From Fomitopsis serialis (lineage: Eukaryota > Basidiomycota > Agaricomycetes > Polyporales > Fomitopsidaceae), in the NCBI RefSeq assembly GCF_022376445.1, contig NW_025954966.1:1-64000 (forward strand): 64,000 bases of DNA. Reading direction: 5' to 3'. The notes below the pieces were generated by a model. That model was not told where the DNA came from. It did not search any database and saw nothing but the letters and a program-made list of their open reading frames with translations. The position numbers and the translations under genes were made by a program. Each line of letters opens with the position of its first letter. Position 1 is the stretch's first letter. Of the stretch, positions 1 to 10,103 are shown piece by piece.

Positions 1-50
1 TAGGAGAGAGCCACCTGCGCTTCCCACACTATGCCATCAATTAGGCTTGA

Positions 51-66
51 CACATGATAGCATGTG
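51..66. repeat. Subterminal palindrome in KDZ inverted repeat
   Basis: CACATG-ATAG-CATGTG is a perfect 6-bp dyad with a 4-base spacer, mirrored in the right arm near 9668-9683. It is flanked by two copies of TTAGGCTT at 41-48 and 77-84. Such subterminal repeats are often transposase binding sites in DNA transposons; here that role is inference only. Confidence 0.5.
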
Positions 67-460
67 ATCGCCCTAGTTAGGCTTCGTCCACACCGATCGC
101 CTTACACTGCGTTAAACACTGCGTTAAATCTGGGACTTATCAAACGAGTCCCTGGGCCCTCCGGCTATTCCGGGTACGTCCCGTGCGAGCGCTTGGCCCC
201 TGCTAGCGAGGCAGGGCGCCCGATGCCATCAGGTCCCGTGATGGACGTCCCGTATGGTTCCTCGCCGGATATGGCAGTGCCTCCGGCCTCGCCACATCAT
301 CAGGCGCGCTCGCCGTCAGCGCGCTCCCGCCACCCGCCCCTTTCCCGTTATAGACAGCCCACACGTGACTGCCCATTTCGGTTCTCTGCTGGCGCTCCCG
401 CGTGATCCCGGATCGGAGCCCGGCGCTCCGCAACGTGATCGCTGGCCCGTGCGCACCGTG

Positions 461-607
461 CTCGCCGGCGCTTCCCCTCTCCTTCCTGCTCACCGCCTCC
501 ACCGCCGTGCTCGCCGGCGCTTCCCCTCTCCTCCCTGCTTACCGTCTACACCGTCGTGCTCGCCGGCGCTTCCTCTCCCCTTGCTTGCTCACCGCTTCCA
601 CTGCCAC
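461..607. repeat. 49-bp tandem repeat (three units) inside KDZ inverted repeat
   Basis: Units begin with CTCGCCGGCG at 461, 510 and 559 and continue with a C/T-rich stretch ending in caccg. More diverged units starting CTCGCTGG follow at about 718 and 859. The same array occurs inverted in the right arm. Confidence 0.75.
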
Positions 608-1358
608 GCTCGCTGCTCACCGTGCCCGTCCTGCCACAGCTCACGGCTACGCCCGTCGCGCTGCCCGGCGCTGCCCGTCGTCGTGCCAGCTCATTGCCGA
701 CGCCGTCGTCGTTGTGCTCGCTGGCGCCTTCCGTCCCCGCTTGCTCACTGCCCTAGCACCGCGTTCGCTGTACTGGTCCCTCCCCGGCCTGGTGCCACGT
801 GTGCTGTACCACCCGGCGCCCCCGTCGTCGTGCCAGCTCATCACGCCTGCCGTCGTGCTCGCTGGCACCCTTGGTCTCGCCCAGTGCTGCCTCCTCGCTG
901 CCGGGTATGTCTGTCTCGCTTCTGGTCGTCTTTGTGCTAATGTCTCTGCCTTCAGCACCGTGCTCGCCGAGCCGGTCCCGCTGCAGCTCAGTGCCATGTG
1001 CACTGAGTTGGTTGACGACCTCTGCTCGCCGAGTCACCACCTTCGCCGCCACGGCCGCCTATGTACTGTGCCCGACTTAGCGAGCTCGCTATGGTGAGTG
1101 TCATGCTCGCCGTGTTCTTCCCGTTTCCTTCCCCACTCCCATTCTGTCGACCTTGCCCCCTTCTTGCCTGCCTCCCGGTTTCCTTCTGTCGAGCTCGCCC
1201 CCTTCTTGCCTGCCTATGTCAAACAAATATGTAGTATTAAATTCGTAGACCTGTAAGTAGATAGACAATGACATGATTGGGTCCACATAGCATGAGCATC
1301 GATGGCGCGAACACGAGAGATCATACAGCAACATTCGGAGAGGTGAGTCTTACACATG

Positions 1359-2877
1359 CTAGTCGTCCGCATCGTCGGGGACGAACTCAGCGCTCTTCGG
1401 TTCTGCGACACGGCGACGCTTGCGTGATTGACCCTCGCCGTCGTCTCCGCTCTCGTCGTCGTCACTGCTCTCCTTCTCCACATCACCGCCCGCCGTCGCC
1501 ACTGCCGCCGCCGTCGCCGCCTCCTTGCCCTTGCCCTTGGCCCTCGACTTCTTGGGCCGCGCGTGCTTCTTTCCCTTGTCCGAGCGCTCCTTCCGCTTTT
1601 TGACCTGCCCGCCCGCAAGCTTCTCGGCGAAGGATGCCTTGAGCTTCTCACGCTCTTCGGGGGTGGTCTTCTCCCAACGACAGGCACCCGACTGAAGGGC
1701 TTGCCACTGTGCTTTGAGAGGGGGAATGCTGGTGCTGAGCTCAGATGGGTTCTTGAACTCGCTGAGGAGCCAACCACGAAGAATGACGCCGCGACGGAAG
1801 ATGATCTCCTGCTCATAGTTGATGTAATTCATTTGGATGTTCGATTCACCAGTGATCGTGGCTGCAGAGCTGTCAGCATAAAACTTGTAGGGTGCATTTG
1901 AACATACCTAAGCCTTCAAGGATCTTCTGCCTTATGAGCTTCTTGAGATGCTCGGCCTTCTCTCGAGCAGTGCGATAGAAGGCTATGTGATCGATGTCAT
2001 GGTTAGTTGAAGAGACATAAGCAAAACACGTACTCACACATGAAATCGCAGCCTGCAACCGAGAAAGCCTCCACCAGTGCTCCAATCTTCTCTAGGTCCC
2101 ATCCCTTGAAGTTGGTACCAAGATAATCGTCGATTTGCGACGCCGTGATGTACCATCGCGGGTCCATAGTGAACTCGTGGTTGTTACGGACCATGAGCAC
2201 CATGGCCTCAATCCCGACGCGTGCCTTCAAACCTTTCAACTGGGTATTCATCATTAATACAAATGTGACTCGAGCGAAGATTAATGTTGCGCACCAATTC
2301 AGTGATCTGTTTCCAGACGTTGTTCGCGTCTGCCAACCGCCCACGCTGATTCAACCGGAAACCCATCTGCCGCGACTCCCTTGCATCCTGAACCTCTTCC
2401 TTAAGCTCCTCCTTCGTCTCGTCGGAAAGTTTGTGATATGAGTCTCGATACTCGGTAGACGTCTCGATGAGTCCCACGCGATCTCCAGGCTGAGCACCTG
2501 TAGTAAGTAGTTAGACTGATAGAATTCCGTCGATTCATGTGTACATTACCTTTATTGGCCTCCATCATGAGTCGACGTTGCCAGCCATTGTACGCGTTCG
2601 GTTTTCGATTTTTTTGCTTCTTCAGGCCACCGGAGAACATAAGGCCAAGGAAATGCTGGGCATCCTTGTCATACTTTGCTGCAAGCTCGTGAGCGTATGC
2701 CTCCGAGCTGTCATACCATTTCTGAATGTCGGCATCAATCGCCTCCGACTTAGCTCTTGAAGCTGCCTGCATCGCGCGGAGAGTGGCGGAGTCGTGGTTC
2801 GGGGGCTTCCTGGTCGTGGGAGCAATCGGCCTCGCGGCGATAGCTGCCTGCGGGCCATAAGTGACCTCAGTGGGCAT
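1359..2877 (-). CDS. KDZ-element accessory protein, basic C-terminus, function unknown
   Basis: Five exons splice to 436 codons plus stop: 2877-2550, 2497-2295, 2239-2038, 1982-1908 and 1861-1359. Introns are 41-57 nt with GT..AG ends and every junction keeps frame. The N-terminal third (MPTEVTYG..) is helical. A stretch around residues 95-150 (YNGWQRRLM .. YHKLSDETKEEL) has the spacing of aromatic, Trp and Lys residues seen in HMG-box-like folds, but the match is weak. The C-terminal 110 residues are Lys/Arg/Ala-rich with SSDDDES and SRKRRR, suggesting a nuclear or DNA-associated protein. It lies inside the transposon and is co-oriented with the transposase. I do not recognise a characterised family; a role in transposition or silencing is speculation. 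Confidence 0.7.
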
Positions 2878-3219
2878 GTGGTCCGAATTCGAGAAGCTGC
2901 AGAACACGTCAAGTGACACTCTCAAGCCAATCACGAATTTCAACGACTTACTGTTAAATGAATGGTTGGGCGTGCTCAACACAGTGAGCAGAAGACGAGA
3001 GGAACAGAAAAAAAATCCAGAGGGTATGGGGAATGTCAAGACAGGCTGAGCTGGCATTGATAATTGCTACGTCGGCAATGGGACAACACGTGAGGGAAAT
3101 CATATAGGTGCACGTGACAGAATTCAACAGACAGATTTTACAAAGTGATATACAGCAGAGCAGTAGACAGATGTACGACGTTCAGAAAGCAAGATTGGTA
3201 TATCGACTTAGCACGAAGC

Positions 3220-4787
3220 TCAAAGTGCCTGGTCCTTCTTCATCACAGCCGCCAGCTCCCTCGCCACCTCCATGTGAAGACCATGAAGGTTGATCTCGTG
3301 AGCATAGTTTTCAGGAAGGGAGTTGCGTTCGAGCTTCCAAAAAGTCTCGTGCCAATTGTCGGGAAGACCAAACTCGGCAAGGGCCTTCTTGGAGTGCTCG
3401 CCGAAAGGCACAAGCGGAGCGTGTACAGAGTGACGTGGAGAAGCCGGTCGCCTGAAGAGAGGGACTCGCTGACTAGGCGGAACATCGTCACCATACGTCT
3501 GTGGGGCGCGCGGCGGGACTCGAGATGGACGAGACGGACGAGACGGACGAGACAGACGGCATGGTATCGGAGATAGCAGTCTGCGCCCGCGCCCCAGAGG
3601 TCTCCGAGTCAGCGAGCGCCACCGGTACAGGCGTCGGGTTGCGTGCGAGAGCTATTACAGCCAATTAGTGTTAGAGTCGAGGGGACTGGTGGCCACTCAC
3701 CAAGCTGGAGCCTGAGGATCTCCAGCTCCTCACTGCGGCGCGACAGCTCGACGAATTGAATGCCGCTGCGCCGCTCGAGCTTCTCGAGCTTCTCCTTCAG
3801 GAGCCGGATCTCCAGCAGGTGTTCCTGCTCGCGAGTGCGAAGTTCGTCGCTCTCGTCGAGGGTGTCGTCGCTGTCCGAGGCCACACTCCCTTCCGATGGA
3901 GGGGCGTCACCCTCCGGCACTGATCCCGGCCCTTCCGACGAGGCGCGATCACTCTCGTAGAGAGGCAATAGGTTCGTCGTGCGGGGCTGGTGCTTCTCCT
4001 CCTCGGCCGTGATCATATCCTCAACCTCGCCATCCGGACGTCCATAGAACATGTACTGGGTCGTTTTGTGCAAAGGAGGTGGGATGAGGGGCGTCCGAGA
4101 GGCGGAGCGAACACCGTGGTGAGGTGTCGATGCGAACGGACCTTCGGGGTGCTCGACGAGAGCACGCGACTTGACGGATGTGTTGTAGGCAGAGTGAAAT
4201 CGACGGATAGCAGGGATACCGATTCCCTTCGCGAACTCTTGTGCCATGCGCGCGATAGAGTATCTTGCTTGTCGATCTTCGACGACGAGAGGAGGAGGAA
4301 CGTACGCATGGATCTTGACGTTCTGGACGTGCAGGACCGTGTTTGGTGGAACATTGGCGTTGACATGCATCATGACAGTGGCACCACCGGTGAACCGATC
4401 CCATGCTGTCAGCTGCAGGAACAGCAACGAGTGAGCACTCTATATACTTGTGAGAATCAAGCCACGCACCACGTCATATACGATCTCCTCGAACATAATC
4501 CTAAATGCCATTTTCTCCACATACCCCTCCGAGTCCGACGTATTGTGCTCCCGCGCGGTGAAGAAGAGTTTGTGGAACTCCCCGCGAGGGGGAACGTGCT
4601 TGCCGTCCTTGTGGCAGTCGATGATGAAGTATAGCATGTCCATCTTGTCGAACTTATCGTGGTTCTTGCGGTAGTTGTCGTCGCGCCCCCAGTGAGTACG
4701 CACAGATCGAATGCCAAGTGGGTTGAACGAGCATTGCTCGAATGGGAGAGCAACTGCTCTGCTCATTGCGCGATAGGTTTTAACCAT
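3220..4787 (-). CDS. KDZ-element accessory protein 2, function unknown
   Basis: Exon 1 (4787-4470, start MVKTYRAMSR) and exon 2 (4412-3701) join in frame across a 57-nt intron. A 49-nt intron (3652-3700) leads to exon 3. Residues 1-200 look like a folded domain (QCSFNPLGIRS, WDRFTGGATVMMHVNANVP). Residues 200-340 are Ser/Asp/Glu-rich, followed by a coiled coil (EHLLEIRLLKEKLEKLERR). Continuing exon 3 in frame reaches a stop at 3488-3490. A second coding-like stretch (FGLPDNWHETFWKLERN, stop at 3220) lies in another frame, and the switch falls in a GAC-type triplet repeat near 3510-3550. Either the gene ends at 3488 or the repeat carries an indel; I favour the latter. The family is not recognised. 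Confidence 0.55.
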
Positions 4788-5139
4788 GAGACGGAAGCCG
4801 AGAGTGGCAGAGTTTGAGTAGTGACTGCAGAAGAGTAGGAGTGAGCGAGATGATGCGGTGAGAGCACGAGTGATGAGAGCGGTGCGAGTGCGATATGGTG
4901 AGAGCGCAAGTGTGGCTGGCGCGCGGTGAACGCAATTATGCCTGCATGACTGCACGCACCGTACGTGCAGCGCATAACGGTTTCGTCAAATGCCTCCTTC
5001 CGTGGCCGCAAATTCCGTGCAACGTCCTCTGCATTTCCTAGAAGTAGGGCTGCATTTCCTTGAAGTAGGGAATCCCACTAATGTAGCAATCGAAAAATGG
5101 CATTACATTCGTTTGTTCAAGTTCGTTCGTGTATACATG

Positions 5140-8100
5140 CTAATCGAGAAGTTCCGCCGCACTCTCTGTAACGTCTGCCGATTGTGCTCCGAGATTATCT
5201 ACGAACGTAAGGAATTGTGCAGCCTCTTGTTCACCCTCCATCCCTGGTACATCCTCGTCATCGTCACTCTCGTCGTCGTCAGTGCGAGCCTCGTCGCGCG
5301 GTAGTAGAGTGGCACCATTGCTCCATGCTGCCCACGTCGGGAGAGGCAACCCAAACGAAGACGCCAGGTCGCGACCTGGACGGCGACCGTGCAGCAGATT
5401 CCCAGTGTAACCTGGGAGCTGCGTGACCTTGTAGAGACGGTGCGCGATCGTTTCGTTTACCTGATTGCGGTAAAGCCACCTTGTCGAGAGTTCGTGAGCG
5501 AGTTCCGGCCTCGAGATGAGGTTGCGAGAGATGGCATGATAGAAGTCGTAGTGCTCGTCAATAATGAAGGTAAAGAGCCGTACCATCTCCACGTTGAGAC
5601 GTTTGATTTCTTCGCCCGCTCGTTTGACATTGAAGTACGCTGTCATGGCTTTGCGATTTGCTCTGCGAGCCCATGGGAGCTGTCGGATATCTTGACGTGC
5701 GTCTCGTAGCAGGTCGAACTCCGATAACGTTGTCATTTCCATCACCTCGGACCATGTCAGCGACGGCCGTGGCGGGACGAGCTGGGCGGCGCGGCGATTG
5801 TACTCGGTGAGAGCTTTTCGGACTGCTTCTGCGCGGGTCTTCAGTGCCTTCCCAATCTTCTCGCGCATCTTGTACCCTGTGAATGCATGAGAATACAAGT
5901 GGCCGCGAACTGTGAGTAGTACTGAGTACTCACCTGTGCCACTCATTCCCAGCTTCGTGAGCTCAAGGAGACGCTGCACGACCAGGCGCTCGAGGTTGTC
6001 GAGCGCGCACCTGTATTTCCGTCGATCGAGCTCACCGAGGTACTGCCTGTATATCGCGTCTGCTGGCTGCCAACGGTCGGCAAGCTCGAGCTCAAGCTCG
6101 ATGATTCGTGCTTCTTCGTCAAGGGCTTTCCAACGCCCGAACGCGCTTGAGTAGAGTGATAGAATGGTTGTTTCGTTGGGGTTTGCGGCACCGATGCGCT
6201 TCATGTGTTCAGCACAGACGTATTCTGTCTTCGCAGCTTGCAATTTTTGCCTGCAAACAGAAGTGAGTGCAGGTAGGATCTCGAAGATGACACTTACCAG
6301 GCATTCTCTAACTTCAGCAATACCTCCAGGTAATCGATCCGACGGCTGACCGACAATGGTTCCGCCTTCAGGCCACGTAGATACGCGCGCTCTTCTGCAA
6401 CATAGTTCTCGTATTCGGCTGGTCCTGCTCGTAGTTCATCTGACAGCACTCGGACGACCTCACCATCGAGACGAATGATTTCTAGAGCTTGCCGGTAGTT
6501 GTTCCAGATGAACGAGGCTGAATTGGTCAGCAACGCCAGAGACAAGTATGTAGTACTCACCCGATTCTACATGTTTTCGCTCAGCCCAGTGCCCGAAAAA
6601 CTCCTCAATTGCTTGATGGCGGTGGAAGGCAGTCGAAAGCCGCGTACCCGCAGCAAGCGCATTGGATTCAGAAAACAGGCGTTCACAACCTTCGAAGTCT
6701 TCCTTACCGACGCCTTCCGTATACAGAGGATGCCAGTCCAGTTGGCATCCCCTGTTGTGGCTATAGCCATGGAAGGCGGCTACGACGCCCGAGAAGCGCG
6801 CCGCCCACGCCTTTGCGCCAATGGAGCTTGTCTCCACAGTCTTCGCGAACGCGCATGCTATGTCATAGCCGAGTTTGATGTCGTTGCCGTATACGTCGAT
6901 CATCTTCGCGACGATGGCGAGCGGATATTTCATGCTGCAAGCAACGATCAGATCAATCAGTAGCTATACTAGAATGATGTCAGAAACGTACAGCTCACCG
7001 CTTCGGATCATGTCGCACATGATCAGAAGCTGGCCATGTCGGCAAACGGCCACGAAGATCCCAGTGATGGAGAACAGCGCGAACATCTTCTTTCGCGCCT
7101 CGGGGCCAGCGTTGCGCCAGCGTTCCATGCAGACAGTGACGGGCTCGGCGAGAACGTCGCCTTGATTGACGTTGAGCCAGTCCATGTCATCGTCTTGTGG
7201 AGCAGCCGCGCCTTGGGTACTGTTGGAGGACGATGGGCCGGCATCGCCAGGCACTGATGTGGCAGGCTTCGGCGGCCCCTGGTCGGATCAATCACCACGT
7301 CATCTATCAAATGTTTGATGACGTACTCGGCTCGAATGGACATCATCCTTGTAGACGTCAACCTCTTCTGGGGATAGCCAGAGGTCTGTGCGCGCGGTGC
7401 GGGGATCCTCACGTGTTGTGCCAGGGCGGAACGCGTCATCGACGAGCTTGAGGGACTGGTTACCGTCCATGGTGGCGAGGAGAGCTGGGGTCAATGGATC
7501 TTCGCCCTCGAGCACATAGAGGCAGGGTGCACAGGCATGCCGCATGCGCCAATCCGGGAGGTCGTGCCCAAGCGCTGTGTTGATGAGGCTGTCGACGCGA
7601 TATAGAATGTCGAGATAGACGTCGTAGGCAATACGGAATTGTGTACAGAGATAGGGCTTGTATGGAACCTAAAGGGATAGTGATCAATGACATGTTCCAA
7701 AAGAAACGTATGACTTACAGCCTGCAGGCGGCAGAGGGCTTTCACCTGCGCCTGGATGCTGAATCGAGGGCAGGCATGATGCTGGGCGCGGAAGGCCTCA
7801 AGGACATGGAAGGAGATCGCGACGGAGGGTTCGAGGGGTGCTGTACCAATGTAGCCGTACCGAGTGAGCGTGGGGTTGATGCGCATGTCGACGCCACAGG
7901 CCACAAACGTCTTCGACTCACTCCCTGTATCTGATATCATGGCAAGAAACCAACACAGAACACGAGGAACATACCAAAGAAATCAATAGCCCAAAGCGGC
8001 CATGCACGATGCTCAGGTCGTGCATCCACCACGTCGCCTGCTCTCCAAGCAAGATACCCTTCAACCAGGTCATCTCGCTGCTCCCTCCACTCCTTCTCGC

Positions 8101-8571
8101 GAATGGCGACCCGATTCTTCCGCGACCGAATGTCCCTACGTTTCCTTCACGAAGAATGTTGACACGTTGTCGAGATTCGACAGGAGTCTGACGCACCTTT
8201 TCACCCCATCTTCAAGGAAGATCGTTCTGCAGAGCTCATCCTCACCACTCAATACCGTGCCTTCCTCGCCCGGGGGTATGATATCCACCCAATCCTCCTC
8301 CACAGAAGGCTCCTCGTTCGACTCTGTGACGAGGTGTCTGTACACCTCCCGATCATCGAGACACATGCCTGATTGTTGAAATGAGCACTCAGAAGGGTAT
8401 ACACAGCAAAGACGTACCGACAACTGTCTCCCGCTGTTCCCTTTCCCTTTGCTCGCGGCGTACGCCAGAGCTGCCTAAGCGGAGCCGAGTCGTGGTTTCA
8501 GTTCTCCCGAAGGGAGAGCCATAGGTGACTTTGATCGCCTTCGACAGCCCGGTCTTCCTCTTCTTATTCAT
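5140..8571 (-). CDS. KDZ transposase (CxC1/CxC2-like cysteine-cluster type)
   Basis: Ten exons splice to 991 residues with every junction in frame: 8571-8418, 8368-8197, 8135-7975, 7930-7719, 7668-7327, 7278-6992, 6934-6561, 6517-6298, 6250-5934 and 5876-5140. Introns are 43-61 nt. Family hallmarks in order: an N-terminal basic helix with EWREQRDDLVEGYL; the VDMRINPTLTRYGYIG and LCRLQAVPYKPYL segments; HACAPC; MDGNQSL at about residue 300; FALFSITGIFVAVCRHG; GYDIACAF at about 467; FHGYSHNRGCQ; and AIEEFFGHWAERK at about 553. The C-terminal 380 residues are charged and helical, ending in an acidic tail. KDZ transposases are predicted RNase-H-fold enzymes that cut and rejoin DNA at element ends. 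The Asp residues of MDGN and GYDIAC and the Glu pair of EEFF are the likely catalytic acids (family knowledge plus inference). No stop or frameshift interrupts it, so it may be active. Confidence 0.88.
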
Positions 8572-8877
8572 GGCAGAAATGAGGTGTCGAGACCAAGGGC
8601 AGAGCGAAGCGGAGACGCCACAAGCTCCCGTCTACAGGCTGTGACGAACACTTGCCTGCAGGGCAAGAAGCTTGTCATGTCAACCACGACGATGCGGGGT
8701 AGGGAAGAGCAGAAACGGATACGTACATGGCGACGAGTCGTAAGGATAGCAAGGGGACTGGCAAGCGCGACGCGTGATGGTGCTACCGGGGAACGTTGTC
8801 GACCGAGCACCGTGCTGGTTGATAGATGCGGCGCGGACAGCGGGGCGTCGAATCCTGAGAGAAGGTGAGGCGGAGAG
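8572..8877. promoter_or_regulatory. Leader region between transposase start and right inverted repeat
   Basis: About 300 bases separate the transposase ATG from the inner end of the right arm. No gene is visible and no TATA-like element stands out. By position it should contain the 5' leader and part of the promoter. Confidence 0.35.
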
Positions 8878-9722
8878 GCGAGACGTACACGGCAGCGGGG
8901 AGGCGGCACTGGGCGAGACCAAGGGTGCCAGCGAGCACGACGGCAGGCGTGATGAGCTGGCACGACGACGGGGGCGCCGGCTGGCACAGCACACGTGGCA
9001 CCAGGCCGGGGAGGGGCCAGTACAGCGAGCGCGGTGCAAGGGGCAGTGAGCAAGCGGGGGACGGAAGGCGCCAGCGAGCACGACAACGACGGTGTCGACG
9101 ATGAGCGGGCACGGCGAGCAGCGAGCGCGGCAGTGAAAGCGGTGAGCAAGCAAGGGGAGAGGAAGCGCCGGCGAGCACGACGGTGTAGACGGTAAGCAGG
9201 GAGGAGAGGGGAAGCGCCGGCGAGCACGGCGGTGGAGGCGGTGAGCAGGAAGGAGAGGGGAAGCGCCGGCGAGCACGGTGCGCACGGGCCAGCGATCACG
9301 TTGCGGAGCGCCGGGCTCCGATCCGGGATCACGCGGGAGCGCCAGCAGAGAACCGAAATGGGCAGTCACGTGTGGGCTGTCTATAACGGGAAAGGGGCGG
9401 GTGGCGGGAGCGCGCTGACGGCGAGCGCGCCTGATGATGTGGCGAGGCCGGAGGCACTGCCATATCCGGCGAGGAACCATACGGGACGTCCATCACGGGA
9501 CCTGATGGCATCGGGCGCCCTGCCTCGCTAGCAGGGGCCAAGCGCTCGCACGGGACGTACCCGGAATAGCCGGAGGGCCCAGGGACTCGTTTGATAAGTC
9601 CCAGATTTAACGCAGTGTTTAACGCAGTGTAAGGCGATCGGTGTGGACGAAGCCTAACTAGGGCGATCACATGCTATCATGTGTCAAGCCTAATTGATGG
9701 CATAGTGTGGGAAGCGCAGGTG
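8878..9722. repeat. Right terminal inverted repeat of KDZ element
   Basis: Reverse-complement partner of the left arm; it is shorter because it lacks about 60 bases present in the left arm. Its inner end lies about 300 bases upstream of the transposase start codon at 8571, so this arm or the adjacent unique stretch probably supplies the transposase promoter (inference). Confidence 0.85.
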
Positions 9723-10103
9723 TAGTAGGAGCAGGCATGGTGAGCGTACGCGATGAAGATCGCACCAAACTACTCGAATAGGTAATGTCACAAGTCACTA
9801 TTTGGCCGGTCCAAAGAGGTCCAAACAAGATTCTCGTCGCGCGCATGCGACAACCATTATGCAAACGACTGTAAACAGCTTACGCAACCCGTACTACATA
9901 CGAGACTAAGGCAAACCAAGACTCGCCCAGCTTCATTGACCTCCGACAGCGGTGGCCTGCGCGGTCGGCGCCGGTCCTCAACGGGTTGTGCAGCCCAAGC
10001 CTCTTGCAGCATCATCCAGCGCTTCCGTCTCCATCAGCTTCAGCGGCCCCGGTCTGGGCGGCATGTCTCTCTTTCCCTCGACTTATGAACACCACTCTTC
10101 GCC
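9723..10103. other. Intergenic region, right flank of transposon
   Basis: Host sequence between the transposon edge and the NT-C2 gene, with no coding region. It must hold the promoter of the downstream plus-strand gene; no clear TATA element is visible. Confidence 0.5.

Larger units (their letters stand above)
12..908. repeat. Left terminal inverted repeat of KDZ element
   Basis: This arm pairs with about 8878-9722 in reverse complement. The outer 450 bases are near identical. Further in, the arms differ by an insertion/deletion of about 60 bases around 640-700 and by scattered substitutions, and similarity fades near 905-912. The arm is GC-rich and open in several plus-strand frames, but those frames only translate repeats. 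It carries a subterminal palindrome, a 12-bp tandem repeat at 105-128 and 49-bp tandem units. Confidence 0.85.
12..9722. mobile_element. KDZ-class DNA transposon, complete, with long terminal inverted repeats
   Basis: The sequence from base 12 inward reappears in reverse complement ending at 9722, giving arms of about 0.85-0.9 kb. The arms enclose three minus-strand spliced genes. The one nearest the right arm is recognisably a KDZ (Kyakuja-Dileera-Zisupton) transposase; the other two are cargo or accessory genes. The outermost matched bases read CACCTGCGCTTCCC at the left and their complement at the right. No clean target duplication abuts the arms: TAGGAG occurs at 1-6 and at 9726-9731, but neither copy touches the repeat, so I do not assign it. 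The left edge lies only 11 bases from the window start. Intact coding potential and closely matching arms suggest fairly recent activity (inference). Confidence 0.85.

Noticed and set aside
64..1097. Overlapping long plus-strand open frames in the left KDZ arm (and their mirror at 8568-9670)
   Set aside because: They translate GC-rich tandem repeats in all frames, recur exactly in the inverted arm, and have no start context or splice structure.
1359..4787. TET/JBP dioxygenase as KDZ cargo
   Set aside because: Neither companion protein shows the HxD..H iron-binding pattern or other TET/JBP hallmarks.
8136..8196. Apparent frameshift in the transposase near 8155
   Set aside because: A 61-nt GT..AG intron at 8136-8196 joins the two frames in phase, so no frameshift is needed.
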